Source of the DNA: Defluviitaleaceae bacterium
GTDB taxonomy: Bacteria > Bacillota > Clostridia > Lachnospirales > UBA5962
DNA: 6,633 bases
Assembly (NCBI GenBank): GCA_009780765.1
Contig: WQZK01000102.1
Coordinates: 1 to 6,633, forward strand
Reading direction: 5' to 3'
Notes under the pieces: generated by a model
What the model was told of the DNA's origin: nothing
Database searches by the model: none
The model's input: the letters and a program-made list of their open reading frames with translations, nothing else
Program-made: the position numbers and the translations under genes
Shown here: positions 1-6,104 of the stretch, piece by piece
How positions within the stretch are numbered: the first letter of the stretch is position 1
Layout of the letters: the number at the start of each line of letters is the position of its first letter

Positions 1-60
1 ACATGCTTGCAAAAACATTGCAAAGCTTAGAATCGTTAGTATTTTTTTGTATGATTTCAT
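1..60 (-). CDS. Lipoprotein, N-terminal signal peptide only (partial, runs off left edge)
   Basis: Reading the minus strand from an ATG at 60, the 20 codons present encode MKSYKKILTILSFAMFLQAC. This is a compact lipoprotein signal peptide: two lysines near the N-terminus, a hydrophobic core of about ten residues, and a lipobox LQAC ending in the cysteine that would be lipidated after signal peptidase II cleavage. An AGAGGAG ribosome binding site lies six bases upstream, and the start is 17 bases after the recU stop codon, so the two genes are probably co-transcribed. The mature protein lies outside the window, so its function cannot be given. The alternative that this is a chance ORF is unlikely, given the ribosome binding site, spacing and lipobox together. 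Confidence 0.8.
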   Translation of the reverse strand, partial: MKSYKKILTILSFAMFLQAC

Positions 61-77
61 GAAAAACTCCTCTTTCT

Positions 78-605
78 TTACCCCCTTTCAATCAAATCTT
101 TATTTATAGCCTCTAAATAGTGGAAGTAGCACCCATTTTTTGAGCTGATGATGTAATTCTCATCAAAAGCATCATATGGAATACTTTTTCTTCCGCCATT
201 TTCAGAATCATCGAAATACATTTTTAAAGTTTTAAAAGGTAGATAAAAACATTTATTATATTTTAGGAAGTTAACCAAAAAGAAAGCCACGCCTTTTTGT
301 TTTTCAAAATTTTCCATAAACTCTATTTGATGCTTATGTACATTTTGCAACGGAAAACGAGTAAGCGTAGTTTCCTTTGCATCAAAACAAATTGGTATGC
401 CTTGAACAGCCCCTATATAATCAATTGTGCTTTTCTTTTCAAAATAAGCAAGCGTAATCTGCCCCTCACTATTTAAAGATACAGGTGTTATAGGAGTTGG
501 TATCTTCTGAATCATCGCCAAACTTTTCTCCATATATACATTATTTGTTAAATTAATCATTTCTTCAAATGTGCTCCCACGAAGCCCCCTAGAACGAAAA
601 GACAT
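78..605 (-). CDS. recU: RecU-type Holliday junction resolvase
   Basis: This 175-residue protein matches the RecU family, which cleaves four-way DNA junctions during recombinational repair and chromosome segregation in Bacillota. Visible family signatures are an N-terminal RG..FEE..N..Y block (residues 9-24), the K-x-PTP segment (34-38), the core STIDYIGA..G (59-69) with D62, the FDAKET block (74-79) with D75 and K77, and FPLQN..KHQ..FM (84-97) with Q93. These correspond to the metal-binding and catalytic positions D, E/D, K and Q. It is shorter than the roughly 200-residue Bacillus protein because the disordered N-terminal extension is missing. The start is set by AGGAGG at 612-617, six bases upstream. 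An intrinsic terminator sits only about 20 bases upstream of the start, and a lipoprotein gene follows 17 bases after the stop. In many Bacillota recU pairs with a penicillin-binding protein gene, which is not seen here. Confidence 0.9.
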   Translation of the reverse strand: MSFRSRGLRGSTFEEMINLTNNVYMEKSLAMIQKIPTPITPVSLNSEGQITLAYFEKKSTIDYIGAVQGIPICFDAKETTLTRFPLQNVHKHQIEFMENFEKQKGVAFFLVNFLKYNKCFYLPFKTLKMYFDDSENGGRKSIPYDAFDENYIISSKNGCYFHYLEAINKDLIERG

Positions 606-611
606 AACTTG

Positions 612-617
612 CCTCCT
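612..617 (-). promoter_or_regulatory. Ribosome binding site of recU
   Basis: A perfect AGGAGG on the minus strand, six bases before the recU ATG. It fixes the start codon. It lies between the T-tract of the upstream terminator and the gene. Confidence 0.8.
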
Positions 618-623
618 GTTTAA

Positions 624-651
624 ATAAAAAGGGCGAACACATGTCCGCCCT
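624..651 (-). terminator. Intrinsic terminator after the sigma/secreted-protein operon
   Basis: On the minus strand AGGGCG (651-646) pairs with CGCCCT (635-630). Three further inner pairs (G-T, A-T, C-G) give a stem of about nine pairs with a four-base loop, followed at once by TTTTTATTT. The plus-strand side has no T-tract, so it works only leftward. It starts about 20 bases after the stop of the secreted-protein gene and should end the two-gene transcript before recU. Confidence 0.85.
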
Positions 652-670
652 AATATTAATATTAAAAATC

Positions 671-2440
671 CTACAATACATCTGAGAAAAAACTTAATGA
701 ATGTGTATCAAACTGTACAAGCCCATGATTTTCTAGCTCTACTGTTAGCGACTCGCCATTAACTTCAAAAACAAAATCTATACCAGCTTCAAGAACAAAT
801 CCACTTGAAACTGTTCCAAATAAAATTTCTACGCTTAAAATTCTGTCGCGAGTTTTAACATTTGGCAAGATGTAGTTCATTTCTTCTTTTATATAAATTT
901 GTGGTGTTGCTTGTACCCACCCATTTTCTTCTGTTCTATATCTTATTATATAGCTAAGCCCGCAACTTTCTAAACATGCTGGTATTCTTATTGAAATTAG
1001 GTCAAGCCCTAGCGGAACAAAAGCTTTAACTGTAAAGTTGTGCACTTCTGCTTCAAAGTCGTTGTAAACGTTATTTATGTTATAAGTTACCTCATCACCA
1101 ATTTGAACTATTTCACCAGTTGCCGAAGATATGAAAACCTGTGCATAGTGAGTTATTTCATTCGTATCAATTCCGTTTACAGTTGCAAAGTTTGTATACG
1201 TTCTTTTGTGTTCTCCGTTTTCAAGCTCGTCAACAATAACAGAAAATCTAATTTCTATAACATCATCAGGGCCTATATTATCTAGCTCGATTGTGTTTAA
1301 AATATCTTCATCTACAACAGGCAGGTCAGGTTCTCGATGGTGCCTCGTTCTATTTCCTTGCTCGTTCTCATCCCTATCTCTGCCTTTGCCGCCGCCACCA
1401 TCATTATCGCGAATTTCTTCGCCATTTACAAAAATTTGCAAACTATCTTCAACATAAGTTGTTCCATCAGGTACTCTTATATCTGCCAAAACCGAACCGT
1501 AGTTAACACTTGTATTCTCTATAGTTACCACATATTCTATGGTGCTTCCTTCACGTGTGTTAGTTGTTGCAAAAACACGGCTTTCATCCTCATAATTACT
1601 CGTCATTAAAATTTCTAAATCCATTTGTGTTGATTCTGAAACCGTATGTATAATTACGTCAGTAAAACTTTCTCTGATGCTAACTAGCTCAACTACAGCT
1701 CCTACAGCAAACGAAGCTCCATAAGGTTTTGGTGCCTTTAAATCAAACGCCAAAGAAACAAGCTCACCCGCTTCTATATTTTCTATAGAAAACGTTAGCC
1801 TGTAATCTGCTACTGTAAAAGTTATGCCTTTAGGGCCAGCTAAAATTACTTCACTACCCAAAACAAACTCTGCGTTACTTGTAAATACTATTGATGCGAT
1901 AACATCTTCTGTTTCAATATTTCCAATGTTTTCTATATCAAGCGTGTATGTTATTATTTCATTGCTTGAAACAAATCGAGATGCATTACTGTCAAATGTA
2001 ACTTCTACTTCAATATTAGATACTGGCGGCCTTGGTCTATGCCTTCCAGTAGGCATCACTTCCCACACTGCATATACAGTTGTGTTTGCTAAAACTATAG
2101 TGTCTGCATTAAATTCTGCACCCTCAGCATTTCTATCAGTGTTCCAGCCCATGAATAAGTGTCCATCACGAAGTGGAGCATTTGGCATATTATCTTCGCC
2201 TATGGATGTATTTTGTGAAATTTCACGAACAGCTTCATGAGCAGGCATACTCATATCTTCAGCGTTTGCATCAAATGTTACTGTTACCATACTTATGTGT
2301 GTATTTTCAATGTTTTCTTCGTCTTCCACAACATCAATTAAATAAACGTCGCCCTCTGCATAAAGTATATTAAGAGAAGAGTTAGATGTTATGAATATAA
2401 ACGCTAGTAGTAAACTTGCTATTTGTTTAATGTTTTTCAA
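671..2440 (-). CDS. Secreted multidomain protein with InlB-type repeat and DUF11-like domains
   Basis: The preferred start is TTG at 2440 (589 residues). AAGGAGGAG lies six bases upstream, and the protein then opens with a classic signal peptide: MKNIKQ, a hydrophobic core to about residue 18, and cleavage after LYA at 28. The in-frame ATG at 2506 lies inside the sigma gene and would bury the signal. Residues 52-127 match the Listeria-Bacteroides (InlB B-type) repeat: VTFDAN near the start, GHLFMGWNT, then TTVYAVW. Residues 143-265, 273-432 and 433-560 look like DUF11-type immunoglobulin-like domains, with recurring YTLDIENIG, YVVTIENTS and VTYNINNVY strands. A charged, glycine-rich insert (348-371) interrupts the second. 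There is no LPXTG motif, C-terminal membrane helix or cell-wall-binding repeat, so anchoring is unclear. The gene begins 16 bases after the sigma stop and ends just before a terminator. The likely role is a surface or matrix protein; the ligand is unknown. Confidence 0.82.
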   Translation of the reverse strand: MKNIKQIASLLLAFIFITSNSSLNILYAEGDVYLIDVVEDEENIENTHISMVTVTFDANAEDMSMPAHEAVREISQNTSIGEDNMPNAPLRDGHLFMGWNTDRNAEGAEFNADTIVLANTTVYAVWEVMPTGRHRPRPPVSNIEVEVTFDSNASRFVSSNEIITYTLDIENIGNIETEDVIASIVFTSNAEFVLGSEVILAGPKGITFTVADYRLTFSIENIEAGELVSLAFDLKAPKPYGASFAVGAVVELVSIRESFTDVIIHTVSESTQMDLEILMTSNYEDESRVFATTNTREGSTIEYVVTIENTSVNYGSVLADIRVPDGTTYVEDSLQIFVNGEEIRDNDGGGGKGRDRDENEQGNRTRHHREPDLPVVDEDILNTIELDNIGPDDVIEIRFSVIVDELENGEHKRTYTNFATVNGIDTNEITHYAQVFISSATGEIVQIGDEVTYNINNVYNDFEAEVHNFTVKAFVPLGLDLISIRIPACLESCGLSYIIRYRTEENGWVQATPQIYIKEEMNYILPNVKTRDRILSVEILFGTVSSGFVLEAGIDFVFEVNGESLTVELENHGLVQFDTHSLSFFSDVL

Positions 2441-2446
2441 AACGTT

Positions 2447-2455
2447 CTCCTCCTT
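2447..2455 (-). promoter_or_regulatory. Ribosome binding site deciding the TTG start of the secreted-protein gene
   Basis: AAGGAGGAG on the minus strand, one base after the sigma stop codon (2457-2459) and six bases before TTG at 2440. Its strength and position favour the TTG over the upstream in-frame ATG at 2506, which would overlap the sigma gene. The closeness to the stop codon suggests translational coupling. Confidence 0.8.
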
Positions 2456-2456
2456 C

Positions 2457-4046
2457 TTAACTATCAAGCCAAATAAGCAACTCTTCTGCCGTTGGTATTC
2501 TTTCACTCTCGTGCATGAAAATGTGCTTGCTTAACCATTCGCCCGTACTATGCCTTATACCTATTACAAGGATTTTATCTTGCTCTCTAATGCCATATAA
2601 TCTATATTCTTCGCCAGTTGTTCTTCTAGCCTGCCTTAAAAACATAAATCCATGTCTTTCAAGCAAATTTTCAACTGCAACTCTAGAGCCATTATTTTCA
2701 AGAATCAAAGCATCATTTTCGCCTATCATATCTGAAACTGTGTGAATTACTCGGCCATTGCCAACTCCTCCGCCAGGAGGCTCTTGAGTTTCTGGCGGCA
2801 TAGGCGGTGCTTCAACCACTTGCTCGTTTTCTTCTGTTCTGTTATCTGTAGTGTTTTGAAGCAAATTTACTTGATCTGGTGGAGGTGTTTCTGTTTGTGT
2901 TACAGTAGTAACTGTGTTATTAGTTTCAACAATTTCAGTTTGCGTAGCTTCGTCTTGAATATCTTCTAAGGTTGTATCTACAAGCACCTCTGTGTCTTGC
3001 ACGATTTCATCTGAAATTTCCAAGCTTGTCGCAGGTTGCGAAGGAATTAAAACCACCGCATCATCATCAATTTCTTCTGCAATTTCTTCATTTGTTTCTG
3101 TGTATACCTCGTCTATTTCAATAGCTTCTGTAATAATATCTTCTTCTGTATCTTCTGTTTCAAAAGTTTCATGAATTGCCACTGTTTCAGGTTGAGCAGT
3201 ATCATCACCTCTATTTGTAAAGTAGAGCGTAGCTGCTACCGAAACCGCAACAACTGCCGCACAAGCAATTCCAACAATAGTGCCTGTAGCAACCCCTGCA
3301 GAGCTTGCACCTGCTGCTGCTGAAGCCGTTGCTGCTGCTTGGCCAGAAGCCGAAGCCGCTGCTACACCACCACCAATCAAACTAACGAAAGACATGGCAA
3401 TATAGCCGATTTCTCTTATAACCGACTCTTCATCCGCTCTAAATAAAAGGAGGAGCGGAACAACCGAAACACTAGATAAAAAAGCGTATGATTTGCTCTT
3501 TTCGATTTTATTTTTTATGCTATTTCTAGCATCATACAGTAATTTTCTAACACTTCCCGGGTTACTTTTGTGTAATGCGGCAATTTCTGTCGAATCCATA
3601 TCCGAATAGTAATACATATATATAACTTCACGCTGTTTTTGCGGAAGCTCATCTATAACTTTAAGAAGTTCTGTTCTAAGTTCTTGCTTTTTAATATATT
3701 CTTCTGGTAAAAAGTCCTCATCAAGTTCTCTAACTTGGTCGTTTGTAAGTTCGCCCGAATCGTCAATCTTAGATAAGCTTTTTCTGCCAACTGCATAGCA
3801 CTCGCGAGTTGCAATAAGTTTGAGCCACGCACCAAATTTATCTACTTCTTTTAATTGCTCAAGATTTTTAAATGCTTTAAAAAACGTGTCTTGAGCTGCC
3901 TCTTTTGCATCTTCTTTATTTCTGCAAATTTTATAGCAAATGTACATAACTTGGTTGTAATAATGCTCGTAAACCATTTCTAAAGTTTTTTCATCACGAC
4001 TAAGCAGCTTGTCATATATACTATTTATATCTAATGCTGGTCTCAA
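2457..4046 (-). CDS. ECF-type sigma factor fused to a membrane anchor and extracytoplasmic domain
   Basis: This 529-residue protein starts with an ECF sigma-70 module. Region 2 covers residues 14-85 (ETLEMVYEHYY-like start, then EDAKEAAQDTFFKAFKNL and FGAWLKLIATREC). Region 4 covers about 125-182 (ELPQKQREVIYMYYYSDMDSTEIA, then a helix-turn-helix). ECF sigmas normally end near 180 residues; this one continues. Residues 187-224 are partly hydrophobic, 228-254 are Ala/Ser/Gly-rich, and 253-277 form a good transmembrane helix. An acidic Thr/Glu-rich linker follows (282-425) with a proline-rich end, then a folded-looking domain (about 431-529) that I do not recognise. The simplest topology is sigma inside and tail outside, so the sigma would be membrane-tethered and possibly signal-controlled. 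The start is TTG, eight bases after GGGAGG (4055-4060). It is the first gene of the operon with the secreted protein. Fused ECF sigmas are known in Bacillota; the signal here is unknown. Confidence 0.88.
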   Translation of the reverse strand: MRPALDINSIYDKLLSRDEKTLEMVYEHYYNQVMYICYKICRNKEDAKEAAQDTFFKAFKNLEQLKEVDKFGAWLKLIATRECYAVGRKSLSKIDDSGELTNDQVRELDEDFLPEEYIKKQELRTELLKVIDELPQKQREVIYMYYYSDMDSTEIAALHKSNPGSVRKLLYDARNSIKNKIEKSKSYAFLSSVSVVPLLLLFRADEESVIREIGYIAMSFVSLIGGGVAAASASGQAAATASAAAGASSAGVATGTIVGIACAAVVAVSVAATLYFTNRGDDTAQPETVAIHETFETEDTEEDIITEAIEIDEVYTETNEEIAEEIDDDAVVLIPSQPATSLEISDEIVQDTEVLVDTTLEDIQDEATQTEIVETNNTVTTVTQTETPPPDQVNLLQNTTDNRTEENEQVVEAPPMPPETQEPPGGGVGNGRVIHTVSDMIGENDALILENNGSRVAVENLLERHGFMFLRQARRTTGEEYRLYGIREQDKILVIGIRHSTGEWLSKHIFMHESERIPTAEELLIWLDS

Positions 4047-4054
4047 AAGAAACG

Positions 4055-4060
4055 CCTCCC
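4055..4060 (-). promoter_or_regulatory. Ribosome binding site of the sigma gene (TTG start)
   Basis: GGGAGG on the minus strand, eight bases before the TTG start at 4046. No ATG with comparable signals is nearby, so the TTG is preferred. Confidence 0.7.
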
Positions 4061-4081
4061 AAGTTATTAATTAATGGGCTA

Positions 4082-4113
4082 TAAAGTTATCAACAGATAT
4101 GTGCATAACTTTA
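4082..4113. promoter_or_regulatory. 32-base imperfect palindrome in the sigma leader (candidate operator)
   Basis: Arms TAAAGTTAT (4082-4090) and ATAACTTTA (4105-4113) are perfect 9-base inverse complements, and most of the 14 bases between also pair (13 of 16 possible pairs overall). A second inverted pair, TAATGGG (4072-4078) and CCCATTA (4121-4127), is nested around it almost concentrically and overlaps the sigma -10 box. The inner palindrome would lie at about +4 to +35 of the sigma transcript, a typical operator or leader-hairpin position. It also contains TTATCAACA (4087-4095) and, on the other strand, TTATGCACA (4100-4108), each one base from the DnaA-box consensus TTATCCACA. Which protein binds, if any, cannot be told. 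Confidence 0.55.
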
Positions 4114-4123
4114 CGCGTATCCC

Positions 4124-4152
4124 ATTATAACAAATGTAGATAAAAAAAGCAA
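4124..4152 (-). promoter_or_regulatory. Sigma-A-like promoter of the sigma/secreted-protein operon
   Basis: On the minus strand TTGCTT (4152-4147), a 17-base spacer and a perfect TATAAT (4129-4124), preceded by TG-N to make an extended -10. The predicted transcript starts near 4117, giving a leader of about 70 bases. This is a housekeeping-type promoter, not an obvious ECF-type one, so strict autoregulation by the encoded sigma is not evident. Confidence 0.6.
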
Positions 4153-4171
4153 GCAAAAAAACAAATAAAAC

Positions 4172-4201
4172 TTGATTTTAATACAAATGTAATGTTACAA
4201 T
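4172..4201 (+). promoter_or_regulatory. Sigma-A-like promoter of the aldolase operon
   Basis: TTGATT (4172-4177), an 18-base spacer and TACAAT (4196-4201), with TG at 4193-4194 giving an extended -10. It diverges from the sigma promoter, with about 20 bases between the two -35 boxes. The leader to the aldolase ATG is about 32 bases. The rest of the gap 4047-4239 is A/T-rich, with no ORF or RNA gene seen. Confidence 0.55.
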
Positions 4202-4239
4202 ATAAGTAATACTTAATTTTTAGAGAGGATTGGTAATAA

Positions 4240-5187
4240 ATGGCGTTAGTAACAACTACAGAAATGCTAAAAAAAGCATATGAGGGCGGCTATGCAATTG
4301 GTGCTTTTAATATCAACAATATGGAAATTATCCAAGGAATTATAAGAGCTTGTAAGGCTCAAAATTCGGCGGTTATTTTGCAGGTTTCAAAAGGAGCTCT
4401 TAAATACATAGGAAGGGATTACTTAAAGCCTATGGTTATGGCAGCCATTGCAGAAACTGGCATGGATGTTGCACTTCATCTTGATCATGGCTCAGATTTA
4501 GAAACAATAAAAGAAGCTATCGAATGTGGCTGCACTTCTGTTATGTTTGATGGATCGCACTACGATTTTGAAACAAACATCGCAAAAACTAAAGAAGTAG
4601 TTGAATATGCCCATGCCAGAGGGGTTGTTGTTGAGGCCGAACTTGGCAGGCTTGCAGGCGTTGAAGATGATGTAAACGTTTCTAAAGAGGATGCAACTTA
4701 TACAGACCCAGATGAAGCACTAGAATTTGTTAAAAGAACAGGGGCAGATTCTTTAGCAATAGCAATTGGCACAAGCCACGGAGCATATAAGTTTAAGGGT
4801 GAAGCAAAGCTTGATTTTAAAAGACTTGAAACAATAACTAAAAAACTTGAAGAGGCAGGGTTTAAAAATTATCCTATAGTTTTGCATGGAGCATCTTCGG
4901 TTGATGTTAAAAGTGTGGAAATTTGCAATGAGTTTGGTGCATCTATTTCAGGAGCTAAAGGTATGCCTGTAGAAATGCTTCGCCACGCTGCATCTTTGGC
5001 TGTTTGCAAAATAAATATCGACACGGATTTGAGGCTTGCGATGACGGCAGGTATCAGAAAACACCTTGCCGAAAACCCTAAAGATTTTGACCCAAGGGGA
5101 TACCTAGGTAACGCAAGAACTTATCTACAAGAAATTGTTGAAGCAAAGATTATACACGCACTAGGGTCTGTTAATTCTATGCAATAA
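4240..5187 (+). CDS. fba: Class II fructose-bisphosphate aldolase
   Basis: The protein (315 residues, full family length) is a zinc-dependent class II aldolase. It splits fructose-1,6-bisphosphate into dihydroxyacetone phosphate and glyceraldehyde-3-phosphate in cytoplasmic glycolysis, and runs in reverse in gluconeogenesis. Visible signatures are GAFNINNME (21-29), HLDHG (80-84) with the catalytic Asp82 and zinc ligand His83, FDGSHYDFE (103-111), VEAELGRLAG (131-140), the zinc ligand His180 in GTSHG, His216 in LHGASS, and the phosphate-binding NIDTD (259-263). The start ATG has GAGAGG about 11 bases upstream, a rather long spacing. The gene leads a tight group with an SdpI-like membrane protein and a GNAT enzyme, downstream of a divergent sigma-A-like promoter. 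Specificity for tagatose-bisphosphate or another ketose is possible in this superfamily, but the overall match favours FBP aldolase. Confidence 0.93.
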   Translation: MALVTTTEMLKKAYEGGYAIGAFNINNMEIIQGIIRACKAQNSAVILQVSKGALKYIGRDYLKPMVMAAIAETGMDVALHLDHGSDLETIKEAIECGCTSVMFDGSHYDFETNIAKTKEVVEYAHARGVVVEAELGRLAGVEDDVNVSKEDATYTDPDEALEFVKRTGADSLAIAIGTSHGAYKFKGEAKLDFKRLETITKKLEEAGFKNYPIVLHGASSVDVKSVEICNEFGASISGAKGMPVEMLRHAASLAVCKINIDTDLRLAMTAGIRKHLAENPKDFDPRGYLGNARTYLQEIVEAKIIHALGSVNSMQ

Positions 5188-5207
5188 TATTTTTGGAGGA
5201 ATATAAT

Positions 5208-5588
5208 ATGGATAGTCTATTAATATTTTCAATAACAAGCTTTGCACTCCCACTTTTTGTACTATTTTTTGGAATTTTTGCTATGAAGGGCGGCTCGAAA
5301 AAAATAAGATGGTGGGCTGGATATAGAACGCCAATGGCTTGCAAAAACATAGAAACATGGCAATTTGCACACAAATTTGTAGGCAAAATTTGGGTTGTTT
5401 TTAGCCTTGTTTTAATTATTGCTACAGTTGTTCTTGTAATTCTTTTAAGCCGTGAAACATATGCTTTTGAAAATTGGTTACTTCCTATTTTATCAGCAGG
5501 TGGAATTGCAGTTATAGTGCTATTGTCTATAATTCCTACTGAAATAGTATTGAAGAAAAATTTTGATAAAAACGGCAATCGTATATGA
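5208..5588 (+). CDS. SdpI/YhfL-family small membrane protein
   Basis: The preferred start is ATG at 5208 (126 residues), with GGAGGA (5195-5200) seven bases upstream; an in-frame TTG at 5193 would overlap that ribosome binding site. Three membrane helices are visible (about 4-25, 60-80 and 88-110). Between the first two lies the family hallmark IRWWAGYRTPMACKN (33-47), followed by ETWQFAHKFVGK (49-60), typical of the SdpI/YhfL C-terminal domain. In Bacillus, SdpI gives immunity to the SdpC toxin and signals to SdpR. The short single-domain members are common and mostly uncharacterised, so an immunity role here is not shown. It begins 20 bases after the aldolase stop and overlaps the next gene by four bases, so it is probably co-transcribed with both. 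Confidence 0.82.
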   Translation: MDSLLIFSITSFALPLFVLFFGIFAMKGGSKKIRWWAGYRTPMACKNIETWQFAHKFVGKIWVVFSLVLIIATVVLVILLSRETYAFENWLLPILSAGGIAVIVLLSIIPTEIVLKKNFDKNGNRI

Positions 5589-6067
5589 AGCACATTATAA
5601 GAGAGCTAAATAAGGAAGAATTTAACCTTCTTCCTTATTTTTTGTACGAAGCAATATTTCAAAGAGGTGAAAACGAGCGTTTGCCAATATATGTTGTTTT
5701 AGAGCCTGAATTAAATATATATCATGATAATTTTGGGCAAGAAGGCGATTTTTGCCTAGTGGCACAAATAGGCACTGAATTAGTTGGAGCAGTTTGGGCA
5801 AGGCTTTTATCAGGCGAACCAAAAGGCTTTGGATATGTAGATGACAAAACTCCAGAACTTGCAATTTCTCTATATCAAGGCTATAGAAATAAAGGTATTG
5901 GCACAAACCTTTTAGAGTTGATGCTTTCTTTGCTTAAAGAGAACGGCTACAATCAAGTATCTTTATCAGTTCATAAAGATAATTATGCAGTTAAAATGTA
6001 TGAAAAATTTGGTTTTAAAGTAGTTAAAGATTTAGCAAATTTATACCTCATGGCTTTAAGTCTTTAA
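5585..6067 (+). CDS. GNAT-family N-acetyltransferase
   Basis: This 160-residue protein has the GNAT fold, which transfers an acetyl group from acetyl-CoA to an amine. The N-terminal part (residues 1-40) contains LLPYFLYEAIFQ, as in a common clostridial GNAT subgroup. Strands around 56-75 (FCLVAQIGTELVGAVWARL) lead to motif A, with LAISLYQGYRNKGIG (92-106) supplying the R/Q-x-x-G-x-G pyrophosphate loop. Motif B is VSLSVHKDNYAVKMYEKFGF (125-144). The substrate is unknown. The ATG overlaps the stop of the SdpI-like gene (ATGA) and no good ribosome binding site precedes it, so translation is probably coupled. A 13-bp hairpin with a T-tract lies within codons 8-20. Confidence 0.88.
   Translation: MKHIIRELNKEEFNLLPYFLYEAIFQRGENERLPIYVVLEPELNIYHDNFGQEGDFCLVAQIGTELVGAVWARLLSGEPKGFGYVDDKTPELAISLYQGYRNKGIGTNLLELMLSLLKENGYNQVSLSVHKDNYAVKMYEKFGFKVVKDLANLYLMALSL
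5608..5643 (+). terminator. Terminator-like hairpin inside the start of the GNAT gene
   Basis: AAATAAGGAAGAA (5608-5620) and TTCTTCCTTATTT (5628-5640) are perfect 13-base inverse complements with a seven-base loop TTTAACC. The last three T of the right arm continue into TTT (5641-5643). The form is that of an intrinsic terminator for rightward transcription, although the stem has only three to four G-C pairs. The same bases encode conserved-looking GNAT residues, so termination would be partial or conditional. Function is inference. Confidence 0.5.
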
Positions 6068-6104
6068 CAATAGCATTTTTGGAACAGCCAGCAAAATTTT
6101 GTTC

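Noticed and set aside
2441..2506. ATG at 2506 as the start of the secreted protein
   Set aside because: It overlaps the sigma gene, has no good ribosome binding site and would place 22 charged residues before the signal peptide. TTG at 2440 has AAGGAGGAG at ideal spacing.
1040..3174. Several plus-strand ORFs of 60-138 residues opposite the sigma and secreted-protein genes
   Set aside because: They are low-complexity Ser- or Cys-rich shadows without ribosome binding sites or domains.
4047..4239. Riboswitch or small RNA in the divergent gap
   Set aside because: Only promoters and palindromes are visible; no riboswitch-type conserved core or terminator/antiterminator pair was found.
5177..5593. 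Minus-strand ORF opposite the SdpI-like gene
   Set aside because: It is a shadow of a gene with clear family motifs and a proper ribosome binding site on the plus strand.
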